From: Dendrophyllia cribrosa
Lineage: Eukaryota > Cnidaria > Anthozoa > Scleractinia > Dendrophylliidae
DNA: 64,000 nt
Direction: 5' to 3'
Assembly (NCBI GenBank): GCA_024195265.1
Contig: JAJLRJ010000005.1
Coordinates: 22,437,355 to 22,501,354, forward strand
Made by a program: the position numbers and the translations under genes. Positions 1 through 12,339 of this stretch are shown here, piece by piece. The notes beneath the pieces are model-generated. The model was not told the origin of the DNA. It was given only the letters and a program-made list of their open reading frames with translations, and ran no database searches. Every line of letters begins with the position of its first letter. Position 1 is the first letter of the stretch.

Positions 1-3000
1 GGCACACCAGGCCCCGGCAGCATTACTGAATTTACCTTTGTAATTATTAAGTCTTCCTTCTGAAGCTTTGTGCCATCTGAGACAATATGGGAGCAATGGA
101 ATACATTTTTTTAAATATTTCAAATATATATATCACTTTGTAAATTAATAACCGGTATTTGATTTTGAAATCCTTCTAAAAGGCCGATAATAACTGGTTT
201 GATAATGGGCCTTATGCACGAAAACATCACCAACTCAAAATTCACCACCAAGCCTCGTTTGTACCAAATTCCTTGCAAACCTATGACAAGTTCACATTGT
301 TTTTGAGTGGGTGTTCTTTACAACTTTGCTCCTTTGAGAATACATTGATGAGATTGTCACAGGTTTACACTTCGAAAGCGAGGCTTGGGGGTGAAATTAG
401 CTAGTCTGACGTAAACATGCATAAGGACTATTCAGTTGTGAAACATGTGGCTTCATGAAGGCTCAATTCCTGTCAGGGACTCAGCGCTGGGGTGGAGGGG
501 CGGGTGGGGGGGGGGGGGGGGGGGGGGGTCCATATAGAAATGACGGGGGTGCTCGTCGTACCTTTTAGGGGTCAAAATTTGTATATTGGTACCGCTTAGG
601 GTACGAAAAATGAAAATGACCACCGTTAGAATTATCGCTGTACCTTTTAGGGTGTTGAGTCAAAAATATGTCAGAAATATGACATGTGTTGTTTTGAATT
701 GGTACCTCTTAGAGGTAAAACTTCCTTTGAGCGACACCCATCAAACGAGATTCTGGTAACTTTTAGGTGTTTTTTCGAAAATTTCCGACGAGCCCCCCCG
801 TCATTTTGGGCTTTGCCCTCATCAACTATCACGCGATAGAAATCAAGAGCGTATAATCTAATTGTTTTATTATAAAGCTACTAGACGTTCAAACTTAACA
901 ACAAATACTCTTCACAGACACTGAAAACGCGAAGAAGCGGCCGCCATTAGGCTACTCACTCTTAACTCACTTTCTACAACAGATAGTAAGTAGCGTAGCC
1001 AATAAGAGACCAGCATTCGTGATCGAACACCAGTAGATTTATACCAAAACGATTATACATGGGCGCGTAGATATATGAAAGTTCTGTTCAAGTGTTCAAC
1101 TCGAAATCTCACGAATTTTCTCGAACATTGCCAAACATTTTCGAGGAAAATTCGAAGATATTTCGATTGTAGAACAACACCTTTTCTCGTTTGACAATTA
1201 ATAAGGATAAACATGAAAGCTAACGCAAAGATAATGATATCTTTACTAATTACGGTGGACATAAAATTTATATCTTTACATGTGCCAAGATATGATTTTC
1301 GGTAAAAAGTGGCATTTCACTGATGTTTAAATAATAGAGTTAGATATATAGGAATCATCGTTGGACTTACTTGTTATATTCTGAATTTGAGGTCATATTT
1401 GCATCGAGAATCAATCCCGCAGCATTTCCAAGCTCAACACCAACCGGCTTATCAACGTCGCAGCCTGAGAAACAAGCAAAATATAGTTTATATCGATGTA
1501 TGTGCATTTTTATAAAAAGGCCAACTCTTTACGCGAGCTCTGCATAAATTCGCGGTTACACGTATTTAGTTACGTTAAGAGCATGAAATATAGAAATTGG
1601 ACAACTGTGTTGGAGAAATCTGGCCACGGTTGTGGCACGTTTTAGTAGGCAGTGTCTGTAAAAGCGGTCCATTGTATTTCGATTCGGTTCCGAAAAAAAC
1701 GTTTCTCTTCAAACTTTTCCCAGTAAACTATCGTGAGTCATAAGTAAATGAAACGACTTTGTTTTTTGGAAATACGTTAAAATATATTTTTAGAGCTCAC
1801 AACACTCAAACCGACAAAAGACCTTAATTTGCATGTGGCCACTATAATAAATATAGTGATAATAAATAAACAATTGTATAAGATGACAAGCTCGTTGCTC
1901 AAAAACCACTAAATGCGAGAAAAACTATTATTACTTTAAAGTTAAGTCGTCTAATATGCATAAGCACCGGTTTAAGCCCTTTTTGAAAACCAACCGGACT
2001 ACTCAAAAATCGTAGTCAATTCTACTAAAAGAAATGCTAGGAAGCATAGAAATATATAAATACCTTGCACTTGTTGCACTCCTTTCGCATAGCAACTTCG
2101 AACAGCTTTTGGTGCTTTTGCAGATATGTCACGCGCCGAGCAAATTCCGATTGTGTTATACAAAACCGTTGTTTAATTTCAGTTTTCATTATTCTTAGTT
2201 GTAAATACAGACAAGAACACAAAAAGAACTTTAAAATGCGCGTTGGGTGCTTTGTAAAAAAGAGAGGCGAATAATCCGATATTTTTTAACAGACGCTCAG
2301 ATAGTTTGTGATATTAGAAGTTAGCTTGTTTTGCTCGTTGTTTAACTGTAACTGCTGGGCCCCAGATCTACACGTAAGATCATTTGTATTTTAATATTCT
2401 CAATGACAAATTAATACAAGACCAACTCCTTTTATTTGGTAACTGGCAACTGAAAAATAAACTGCAGTGATAATATTACAAGCACCAGTTCTGTCTTCAG
2501 GAAGGGGTGAAAATTCAAATTTCAATTTCAAGATCGCGCGTCAGAACAAAGTTTCAGGAACATTTGCAACTACCTTAGTTAACCGGCGTTTAATTAACGA
2601 AAACAATAAGAGTAAATTCGTGGCGAAAACCCATCAGCACCTTGACATCCATACACTTCCACTCTCATTGATATGTGAGCGTGCCAAGCTGTTGGTCGAA
2701 AATCGATGTAACGTGCTCTGATTGCATTGCCTAGTTTGTGATAAACGACAGTGTCCAGGTCTGTATTTCCAACAAACTCCTGAATCAAAAAAGACAGTAC
2801 AACACACAATTTATTGAAACGGTTGTCATGTTTGCATACATCGGGGATGTTTTCTTTTTTCAGTTTGTTTGTATGGACACAAATATCTATATAAGTTAAC
2901 TATTTTTTTCTCGAAATTTTTTTCCAATTAATGACGCCCGGAAAAAAACAGATTATCAAAGTTTCTGTGGGCAAGCAGAGACGTTCCTGGCCAGTTTTTA

Positions 3001-6000
3001 CCAGTAAGCCAGCGGGCACAAGTTGAAAATAGAAAAGGTTAACATAGCATAATATACGGAAAGACATCGCGTTGTCATTTTGTAGCTGATAAATTTAAAA
3101 AAATCTTGTAAGCCAGTGCTTACTTGGCCTACAGGCAGGTACGCCCCTGGCAAGGACTATCTCACCTTACTTTCGTTTTGTCCATGGTCCTTGTAGTAAT
3201 AGAATGTGACACCGTCGTGACTGTACTGCAGTTTGTATTTAGTTACCCATTGGCCGTAGCCATTTCTGCCTTGCGTTGCTACACCAGTTACCCTGCTGTG
3301 GTAACCCAGATCAACCTGGAGCCATTGGTTGACATCATTTGAGCGAGCTGACCATGCCCCCGCTTTGCCTCCACCTGCTTTAAAGTTAAGTCTTCCCTGG
3401 ACAGCGGCATGATTTCCATCATACTCTGAAGAAGCTCTAATTTGTGCATTTGAGATGGCGCCAGTTTCCATGCCGAGAGCATCTTGACATTCTGGGAATT
3501 GCAGGATAATCCGAATTTAGCCCGTCATTTCATTTTTTAGTTGGGTGCTTTGTGAAAAAGTGTGGCGAATAATCCGATTTTTTTTTAACAGATGCTCAGA
3601 TAGTTTGTGATATTAGAAGTTTACTTGTTTTGCTCGTTGTTTAACTGTAACTGCTGGGCCTCAGATCTAAGCTCATTTGCATAAACATTCTCAATGACAA
3701 ATTGATACAAGACCAACTTGTTTTATTTGGCAACTGGCAACTGGCAACTGAAAAATTAACTGCGGTGATAATTTTATAGGCACAAGTTCTGTCTTCAGGA
3801 AGGGGTGAAAATTCAAATTTCAATTTCAAGATCGCGCGCCAGAACAAAGTTTCAGGGGCATTTGCAACTACCTATAAACCGGCGTTTAATTAACGAAAAC
3901 AATAAGAGTAAATTCGTGGCGGAAAACCCATCAGCACCTTGACATCCATACACTTCCACTCTCATTGATATGTGAGAGTGCCAAGCTGTTGGTCGAAAAC
4001 GGATGTAACGTGCTCTGATTGCATTGCCTAGTTTGTGATAAACCACAGTGTCCTTGTCTGTATTTCCAACAAACTCCTGAATAAAAAAGACAGGACAACT
4101 TTAGCGAAAGAATCATCAAGAATTGGCAAAATTTTATTTATCCAACTGTAGGGCGACGCCTATGGCAATTTATTGAAACGGTTTCATGTTTGCATACTTC
4201 GGGGATGTTTTCTTTTTTCAGTTTGTATGGACACAAGTTCTTATATAAGTTAACTAGTTTTTCTCGAAATTTTGTTTTCCAATTAATGGTCCTGGAAAAA
4301 ACAGATTATCAAAGTTTCTGTGGCCAAGACTATCTCACCTTAGTTACGCTTTGTCCATGGTCCTTGTAGTAATGAAAGTTAACACCGTCGTGACTGTACT
4401 GCAGTTTGTATTTAGTTACCCATTGGCCGTAGCCATTTCTGCCTTGCGTTGCTGCACCAGTTACCTTGCTGTGGTTACCCAGATCAACCTGGAGCCATTG
4501 GTTGACATCAGTTGAGCGAGCTGACCATGCGCCCCTTTTGCCTCCACCTGCTTTAAAGTTAAGTCTTCCCTGGACAGCGGCATGATTTTCATCATACTCT
4601 GAAGAAGCTCTAATTTGTGCATCCGAGATGTGGCCAGTTTCCATGCCAAGAGCATCTTGACATTCTGGAAATTGCCGAAAAGACATCGAATGTCTCACTT
4701 TGACTTTCCCCTAGGTAGAGTACTGCATTTTGTTTAATATAATAATGGTTTAGAAATGTCGGTGGCCGGTAACAAGACGTCTGATTAGCTCAGCTTTTTG
4801 TAGTACTGGCATTCCCTTTGCAAAGTAAATGTGTTCCCCTAATGTTATTTTCACTGATTCAGGGGAAAATCTGTCAGTTTATAATGATTGCGGAGATAAC
4901 AGATGTGCTTGCGAAATAAAATAGAATACTGCGGCATTGTATCAATATTCCAACTTGATGCGAGCGCAATCACACTGTAATCTTCCAAAGAGTTATTTTA
5001 ACTCCAAACGTGAAGTTAAATTGACGGATTTAATTTGACATGAGCACGCGATCGATTTGCCTGACATTTTGATTATTCGCCACATTTTTTTCTTTTAGCA
5101 TAAACTGAAACATTCGCCGATTCTAGCCCTTTAAACGCTCTTAAAGTTCTATTTGTGTTCTTTTCTGTATTTACGACTAAGAATGATGAAAGCTGAAAAT
5201 AAAGAACGGTTTTGTATAACACAATCTGAATTTGCTGAACAACCTTATTTGCATAAATGACGCGTGACAAAATTTGAAAAAGCACCTTCCAAAAGTTCGA
5301 AGTCGCCTTGCGAAAGGAGGGAAAAAAGCACAAGGTATTTTTATATTTCTATGCTTTCTACCATCTCTTTACTAGAACTGACTATGAATTTAGAGTAGGT
5401 CGGTCTGGACTTGCGAAATAGATGCCAGAAAAGAAAGGGCACTTTCGCATGTTTTCAAAAAGGGCCCAAACGGGTGCTTATGTATTAATTCTTTGAAACC
5501 TGCAGACCAAAGCATATCAAAATTTACATGTAATTCACACCATTAATAGACCACTTAACTTAAAAGTAATAATAGTGTTTCTCGCATTTGGTGGTTTTCG
5601 AGCAGCGAGCTCGTCAACTTATGCGATTTTTGATAGTGGCCACATGAAAATAAAGGCCTTTAGTCGCTTTGAGTGTTGTGATCTCGAAAAAATATATTTT
5701 AAGGTATTTCCAAAAAAAGTCGTTTTATTCACTTATGAACCAAGATCGTTTACTAGAGAAAGTTTGGGGGAATACTTTATTCAGACCTTAAATACAGTGG
5801 GCCGCTTTTACAGACACTGCCTCTTAATAATGTGATCAAAGCTAAAATTCACAACCAGTGATAACTCTAAAACAAAATCCTCCATAGATGTAAATTACTT
5901 AACTAGCAGTAATCAGAAATTATGGAGACGCGTTCAAAGGAATTTCCGGCGAAAATGAGCCCCTGAAAAAAGCAATTGGGGCGGCCAAACGGCAGTCCAG

Positions 6001-6519
6001 ACACCATAAAATCTCAATGTTTCCTCCTTGCAAGGCACAGGGAAACCAACACGAAATTAGGATTGCGTTCTTCGAACGAGATTACTAAATAAAGTAATTG
6101 AACAGTAATAACCCGTTGGTTGATGAGAGGGGAGGAGACTGGAAGATTTTTGTAGGGATATGATGGCAAGAGAAAGAAGGAAGAATAGCTTGTGCAATCA
6201 AGTTGATATCATAGCTGAACACCGCCCTTTAATCTCATTGCCTAACTTTTGGTACTCTCCGTAGCTGGCACGGCAGCGCCCAAACGGAATATCACGTGAG
6301 CACCATGCCTCGACATAAATTATATTACGATTGGCCATATTGTCTGCTTATGCTAAAGCATTGCTCAAAACGTTTTATAAGCTTTGAACACAAGTATAAT
6401 AATATGGAATTTTCTAAAAATACATTGTAGGAATTCACCTTTTCTTAGGCGCCCTGTAAGTGTAGTATGACCGAGGTTAACCCTATACAGCCTGGGCTTT
6501 TTTTGAGTTCCTGAGCCTT

Positions 6520-6550
<31 letters not shown>

Positions 6551-8005
6551 CGAGGGCATATTGTTCGTGCGTGCAATTTGCAACAATTATTTATGAACAT
6601 TACATCTTTCCCATACACTCCTCTTTTTTAAAATAAAATAAAAAAGTGTCTAGCTTTTTTAGATGAGGTTGAGCTGGGACTAAACGTTCTTATTTTTTCT
6701 AGTGCCTTGAGCCAGAAAACGTTCTTACAATGTTTATTTCAGTATATTATAGAATGAATGAAAAGTGGGAAAAATAGGCCAAGTTCTACTATGTTATCTT
6801 ACCTAATGACCTACAACGTTGCAAATATTCTATCATCTTGTAATCAGTTGGACTGTAAATTTACTTTGACAAAATGATTATACTTGATTTTGTTCTTAGC
6901 TAGCTAACTGTAAAATATTTTGGCAAAATATAAATGATCGTAAAATGACATCCGCTTGGGTGTGTGTTTTTTTCTTGTTATTATAAAGTTTTGGCCAAGC
7001 CCTGCCTCAATATTCGTATAAAAAGGTTATAAAAAGTGTATATGGATCACCAGGAATCGAAATCATGCTCTTTCACAAGCGGTCGTGTGATCGCAGAGTT
7101 TTGACTAGCTAGCCTTTACAGAGATACGCTGAAGAAACATCATAGCAATGGTTGTGATCATATTGAAACTACTCCCCAGCGATTGTAGAGACTACGGCGA
7201 TCGTTGCGTTAAAACATATAATGCCATACAATAAATAATATACTGCAAATTCCAGGCCACTTGGAATTCCAGTCCATTTTGGTCCTTTTAGGAGGCAAAG
7301 TGTCCTAAGATTGATAAGACTGTTTGTTAACGAATATATGAAAATGTTTAGAAAGAAGAAAAATACAGTAAGCCGAACAGTTCGGAAGCCATTGGCGTAA
7401 AATTTCGAAGTGAGAGAAAACTGAGTTCAATCATATCAAGACCGCGTTAGGTGTTTTTAATATTAAGCCCACATACCAGAATCATGTTTCTTTCTCAACG
7501 ATCTTAGCGATCGTATAAAATCCAATCAACGCAACGATCTCTCAAACGGAATTTAGAAAGCAATTTTATGGGAATATTTTTCGTACTACATCGCGTAAAT
7601 TAAGCTCTTCACCGTGTTACCTTTTATTTTTGCCTTGGTTTTATACTTTCTTTTATCGTTGAAAGTAATAAAAAAGTAAACTCGGAAAATTGTTGCATCC
7701 TATAGATTGGAAAGGAAGCTTTTTGATTTTCTGGATGCATCTCTTTGTTAATAGCTCGTCGAAAATCGCGAAGATTATACCTGCAAATTTCAACGGTTTT
7801 CGCGAACAGTCTTAATCACACGACAAAATAAAACTGAGTACAGAAAATGTTTAGGTGACATGGACCTCAACGGATGATAAAGAGAAAATTGTCCACAAAG
7901 TAAACATTCGCGAGGATAAGTTTAAAAAGATTGTTTAATTCTTCACTTACCTATACCCCAGGCCGTGGCAGCACAAAGCAGTAAAATAAACGGACCCAAC
8001 ATCAT
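1..8005 (-). CDS. Secreted multi-discoidin (F5/8 type C) protein, 5' exons; gene continues past the left edge
   Basis: Seven exons can be traced on the minus strand with matching phases: 8005-7951 (ATG, signal peptide MMLGPFILLLCAATAWGI), 4664-4339, 4076-3938, 3491-3166, 2779-2641, 1464-1371 and 76 to beyond the edge. Donors and acceptors follow GT..AG. Exon pairs 4664-4339/4076-3938 and 3491-3166/2779-2641 each encode one complete discoidin domain, starting at a Cys (ECQDALGMETG) and ending VEVYGCQ. The typical core ASSEYD, NQWLQVDLG, VTGVATQGR, GNAIRARYI and HISMRVEVYGC is visible. The last two exons begin a third, divergent domain (SEYNKWHKASEGRL, phase 2 join). Family knowledge: discoidin domains bind glycans or lipids, and the signal peptide predicts secretion. 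The final protein may hold more domains outside the window, so no orthologue is named. The joins are inferred by eye; the domain call is firm. Confidence 0.87.
540..804 (+). mobile_element. MITE family A, copy 1 (poly-G flanked)
   Basis: A 265-bp element whose ends are inverted copies of ATGACGGGGGTGCTCGTCG. It is preceded by a G-run (about 506-528). A second full copy lies at 27216-27483 and shares the internal GGTACC(G/T)CTTAGGG and TATGACATGTGTTGTTT motifs. Shorter related pieces are near 11110-11240 and 26545-26600. No coding sequence is seen. Confidence 0.8.
1640..2243 (+). repeat. Left arm of inverted repeat flanking the discoidin exon duplication
   Basis: About 600 bp that reappears inverted at 5093-5835. 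Shared landmarks are GGCAGTGTCTGTAAAAGCGG, CATGTGGCCACTAT, AAACCACTAAATGCGAGAAA and ATTGTGTTATACAAAACCGT. The arms differ by many substitutions and small indels, so they are not recent. They are either two copies of a dispersed repeat or products of one inverted duplication. They lie in introns of the discoidin gene. Confidence 0.8.
2243..4664 (-). repeat. Tandem duplication of a two-exon discoidin module, period about 1.3 kb
   Basis: Unit 1 (about 2243-3491) and unit 2 (about 3541-4664) match through exons and introns, including GTTGGGTGCTTTGTRAAAAAG, the intron between domain halves and both exon lengths (326 and 139 bp). The intron similarity shows segmental duplication rather than only conserved protein. 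Unit 2 has a roughly 45-bp extra intron segment near 4090-4150. Confidence 0.88.
5093..5835 (-). repeat. Right arm of the inverted repeat (partner of 1640-2243)
   Basis: Reverse complement matches 1640-2243 over most of its length. It sits in the long first intron of the discoidin gene between the signal exon and the first domain. Confidence 0.8.
5905..6090 (+). repeat. Dispersed repeat, inverted partner at 20075-20260
   Basis: Shared blocks are ATTATGGAGACGCGTTC, GGAATTTCCGGCG and CACGAAATTAGGATTGCGTT followed by CTTCGAACG. The second copy is in opposite orientation 14 kb away. No protein is encoded. Confidence 0.75.
6090..7940. other. Intronic AT-rich sequence with a poly-G tract
   Basis: This lies inside intron 1 of the discoidin gene. 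The only notable item is at 6476-6550: AACCCTATACAGCCTGGGC followed by a long G-run, a truncated relative of the left end of the element at 31776-32781. No other coding or RNA signal is seen. Confidence 0.5.
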
Positions 8006-10125
8006 AGGTTGATGGCTTTATCCCTTGAATAAAAAAAAATTGTTAATATTTCAAGAAGATTTTAAATTCGTCTCTCTGCTCAGTTTGTGACAAAGCAACC
8101 TTGTGTACAGTTCCTTCTGCGTAATGACCTTAGACAAGAAATCACCAGTGAAAATCTCATTAAAATTCATTCAACTAATCAGCAAAGAAAGAAAAAAAAA
8201 ATGATAATATCAGCAATGTTCAGGTGAACAAACTAAATTATTCTCGGCTACGATAAGTTCCTTTATTATTTACATAGCTGGTACAACTAACTAAACACTA
8301 ATGGAGGCTCAGTTACCTTGATTGGCAAAGTAATAGGCCATTGTCCTTAAATAGTCATTTGGATATTAAAACCCCGAAATAAGATAATTTCTATTTGTTT
8401 ATAGTCTGTGTCATAGTGATTAATTTACTTTTATATATTCGCTTTTTGGGGGAGTTACTGCACGTATTTAAGTTTTTACTGCATGAATACCGAATTCTAA
8501 ATTTAACAGCAATATATTTAAGAAGATAACCTAGTGGCTCAAAGAGTTGCTGGGAGCACTTCGGCGGAAAACGAGAAAAAAAAGTAAAGTACATAGCGTG
8601 AAATATTAATGTAACATGAAATAAAAAAGTTGCATTTATACAAAATTATACCAGTAAAAAGTATTCCAATGGCTCTGTTTTGTTTTTCCTTGGAATAACT
8701 GCCAAATCTTATTTATTGCTAATATATTACTTTTTATTTCACGGGAAACAAGTTAAAATGTGTTTTCTTGAGCACCTGTTGTCGCCATAATATCTTCTCA
8801 TAATTAGATCAAATTTGACAATTGCTTTACAGTGAATTTCTTTGCTGTATACTTTTGTTGGTAGGCCGTGATTGCATTAACTTCATCCAAACCAAAACTT
8901 ATTGCCAATTTTCTACAAAAAGACATGATATTTATCTCCATCACCGACTTATTCCTGCTGAAATCTCCAGTGACGAGCACCAACAAAGCATGATCTTTAA
9001 ATAAACAGTCACATAATGTTTGTTTGAAAATTTGGTTGAAAGCAATTTTAGAATTTGGCCTCAAAGCTCTAAGTTAAAAAATGGCTACAGGTTACTCAGA
9101 TAAGTCAGATAAGATCATTTTATTTTTGAATTAAATGTGAATGTCTTACACATCCTCACTTTCCTAAATGGCAACATTATTCAACGGCCAGAGAGTGGTC
9201 ATTAAACCGTTAAATCTTCAATATCAAAATGCCAATTCTCCTTTCTTGTTCCCATATGTTTCTTACAGAAGTAGTGGGGAGAAGTTGATAGCATATCAAC
9301 ATAATTACCTGTAGTTTGATATTCATTGAAGTAACACATGCAGTTTTTATAAACATACATCATACATGTACTATTTTAAAAAATATTAAACTTTAGCTTT
9401 AATTTTAGCCGAACTTCTTCAAAAATACAGTAGGAAATTCACTTTTTCATTGATTATTTTTTAATAATTCACGAAACAGTCCACGTTAGATTCTAGTATA
9501 AGGGAATATCTTTCGGATATTTAATATAAATACTGTATGTTATCCATCGCTACGTCAATGGCATCCAATAACGTACTTAAGGACCGATTTTAGTTAATTC
9601 AAATTCTTAGGAGACGGGGTATATTCATAACTAAACAAAATAATATCAGTGGTAAAAATGCGAGATTTGAGATTTGTCTCGCTAATAAATCCGTCAATTT
9701 TGCTTCATTTTCAATTAACACATTTGAATCAAAGATTCCAGTATAAACATGGTAAAATAGGTTTCCTATGAAAAAAAAATCATGAAAATCAGCAATGCGT
9801 CGTGAATAAATTAAAAAAAAAGGGATACAACTCGACCGTCGCAAAACCACTCATACAAATCTTCCGTTTTGTCGCGTAAGCAAAGCGCGTCATTCATCCG
9901 ATAACGTTAATTAAAATGCCTGTATGTTTCTCTTGGCATATCAGTAAAATACTTCATATAAGATATAAATTAAACGCTACAATACAACTTTTCCACTTGA
10001 AATCGTGTAATAATAACATATAGATAAAAGAAAAGAAGTACATGCGAGTCGCTATTTTTTCTTTTCTTTTTGAAGCATGCCCAATACCTACTTATCGTTA
10101 AAGTCGTTAAAGCTACAATTCAAGT
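8006..10125. other. Gene-poor AT-rich region upstream of the discoidin gene
   Basis: Only short, low-complexity reading frames are present and none looks coding. The interval immediately upstream of 8005 should hold the promoter and 5' UTR of the discoidin gene, but I cannot point to a clear TATA box or initiator. Confidence 0.4.
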
Positions 10126-10129
10126 CGTT

Positions 10130-10600
10130 CCACGAAAGAAGGAGATTAACCGTTTGTGCGGCTGCCATGGTGAGTGGGAGAATTGTCAGTTAAATGACAT
10201 GAAGTGCATGTAAAATACTTAATAATTATCCAAGTGTTCAAAGCTAAAATTCAAGTGCCACGCGTACGAGTCGTAAAACAAGGTTTACCGTTTGTGCGGC
10301 TGGCATAAGTGGAGAATGGGAGACGTTTTAGCGAAGTAACACGAAGTGGGACTAAAATAGTAACGACTTGAATAAGTGGTATTGGGCAACCCTTGGATGC
10401 GTGATGTAGCACACGAAAATCTAAAACAAAAAGTACCACCACACGTAATGCAAAGCCAACGTACGCATGCATGCAATCAAGAGATAATTTGTGTTGCTGG
10501 CATATGTGGTGAATGAGAGAGGTTTCAGTGAAATAACATGGCATTGGGACTAAAATCGTAACTTTGCCGACTTGAACAAACGAAACAAACTATGCCAACA
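10130..10600 (+). repeat. Three diverged tandem copies of a roughly 200-bp sequence
   Basis: The motif GTTTGTGCGGCTGSCAT followed by GTGAGTGGGAGA / GTGGAGAATGGGAGA / GTGGTGAATGAGAGA, then an AAC/ATGAC tract and GGGACTAAAATMGTAAC, recurs near 10150, 10285 and 10490. Divergence is high, so this is an old array. Confidence 0.55.
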
Positions 10601-10650
10601 CACATATCACAAATTAAAACCCACAATCAAGAAAGCGTCATCCCCACGAC

Positions 10651-10864
10651 CTATGGGTGGTTTTCACGTTACGTCACGGCGGCCATGTTGGTGCACACCT
10701 GCAGAAGAATTTTAATGAACTTATTTTGTTATGTGCACCAACATGGCCGCCGTGGCCTTTGTCATTTTAATGAACTTCTTTTGTTATGTGCACCAACATG
10801 GCCGCCGTGGCCTTTGTCATTTGAGTCCCACAAGACTGAAGGTCACGTGAGTGAAAACCATCTC
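10651..10864 (+). mobile_element. Palindromic MITE family B with internal duplication
   Basis: Ends GGTGGTTTTCACGTTACGTC and GTCACGTGAGTGAAAACCAT are inverted partners. The core GTGCACCAACATGGCCGCCG occurs three times because a roughly 60-bp segment (TTTTAATGAACTT..GGCCTTTGTCATTT) is duplicated. A single-unit copy in the opposite orientation lies at 18232-18386. Confidence 0.85.
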
Positions 10865-10874
10865 TTCCAAAGTT

Positions 10875-11035
10875 AAATGGTCACTGTACCGACAAAGTAA
10901 CACAATTTCGCATACCTTTTTACAATAATATGATATCGCCAAATGCCACCAAATTTACAACTTAATTAAATAAAAAAAAAGTTCCATAGAACAGAACAGA
11001 CGCAGTAGTTTGGACATACCAAGGATGGATCAAAT
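10875..11035 (+). repeat. Dispersed repeat fragment, partner at about 35000-35160
   Basis: Shared: TATCGCCAAATGCCACCAAA, TACAACT(T/G)AATT and ACAGAMGCAGTAGTTTG. The second copy begins AGGGACACTGTCCC, close to the TIR of the TTAA element at 54851, so these may be truncated members of one TTAA-inserting family. Confidence 0.65.
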
Positions 11036-12339
11036 TTAATTAGTCGTGTTGCTTGGCTACAAGCCAAGCTGCACGACTTATAAAATGAGCTGTATTTCAT
11101 GGTCGCAAATGGACACCCCGGGAGGGAGGGGGACTCGCATATGAAAATGACGAAGGTGCTCTTCGGAAAAGGTACTTGAATTTTGTCTTATGAATAAATT
11201 CATAAGACAAAATTTTAGCAGGGGTGTCACTTTGAAATACATTATATCGTGAACGTTTGAAAGCTGATTTCGATAAAATTTAACAGAGATATTGGCGAAT
11301 AATGGAAGTGCATAAGGATTGTTTTTTATTGAAGGGATCGCTTTTGCGGCAATGCTGTAAATTTATTTTTTTTTAAACGTGGTTTTGTGTCCAAGTTTGC
11401 TCCTCGACAAGAACACAAAGCAAGTTGATTTCATAACTCACTGATCCATCAAAACGTTTATTGTGTCATATCCGACTCCGATTTTTTTAATTTCGACTTT
11501 AATTAGAAGTTATTAGCTTTTAATGGAGTAAAATTGTCCATGTTAGAATTTGAAGCCTCATATCTTCCCTTTGAAAGCCTATTTAAAAATTTTAAGTCAG
11601 ATATGACAATCTACAATACACGTAGTTTACCTCCCTGCAGTGTCAACTCATGAAATTCTCTATCCGTGCTAAATTCTTGGACACAAAATTGCTTGTTTTT
11701 AAGCTTGCGAAGGGTTCCCGAGAAAACCCGAATGCAAAAAATATATATTTATAGTAATTTTGCTAATTTTAATCCACGACTATTGGCTGCGGTCACATCT
11801 ACGACGTAACTAAAGTTTAACTTAAGTTTGTCCCAAGTTACGTGACGTCATACCTAACTGTGGCCGGTTGGTGCTTTCGGTCGTCAGAATTAAAAGAGGT
11901 TCGTTATGGCCACTTATTGTTTATCCGTGAAATGTCAACATGGTTGACCGACGCAAAGTGTGTCCAGTTTTTCTTCTTATTTATTTTTTTTCGTGCGGCA
12001 AACCGTCGGAGAAAAATGAGAAATAAGCTGAGAATTTTAACGGATGCTCGACGCCAGGTACACGTGTTGCTACCTCGTTGTATGTAAATTTTTTGTTTGT
12101 TGTTTTTGGTTTCCCCCTCACTTCACGCTTGGTTTTTATTTTGCATATTTATATATGCTCATCTCGCACGTGCGAAAAGAATTGTCACATTCTGATTGGT
12201 TGTTTGTTTGTAAACTCAATACTAACCCATGAATCCTGCTTGGGTAAACAGGGGGCTTTTTTGCATTAGCATGCGCAAACACCGCTGTCACGCGGGCTCA
12301 CCACAGGGCCCCCATAGACTACCAGAACATTTCACAGCA

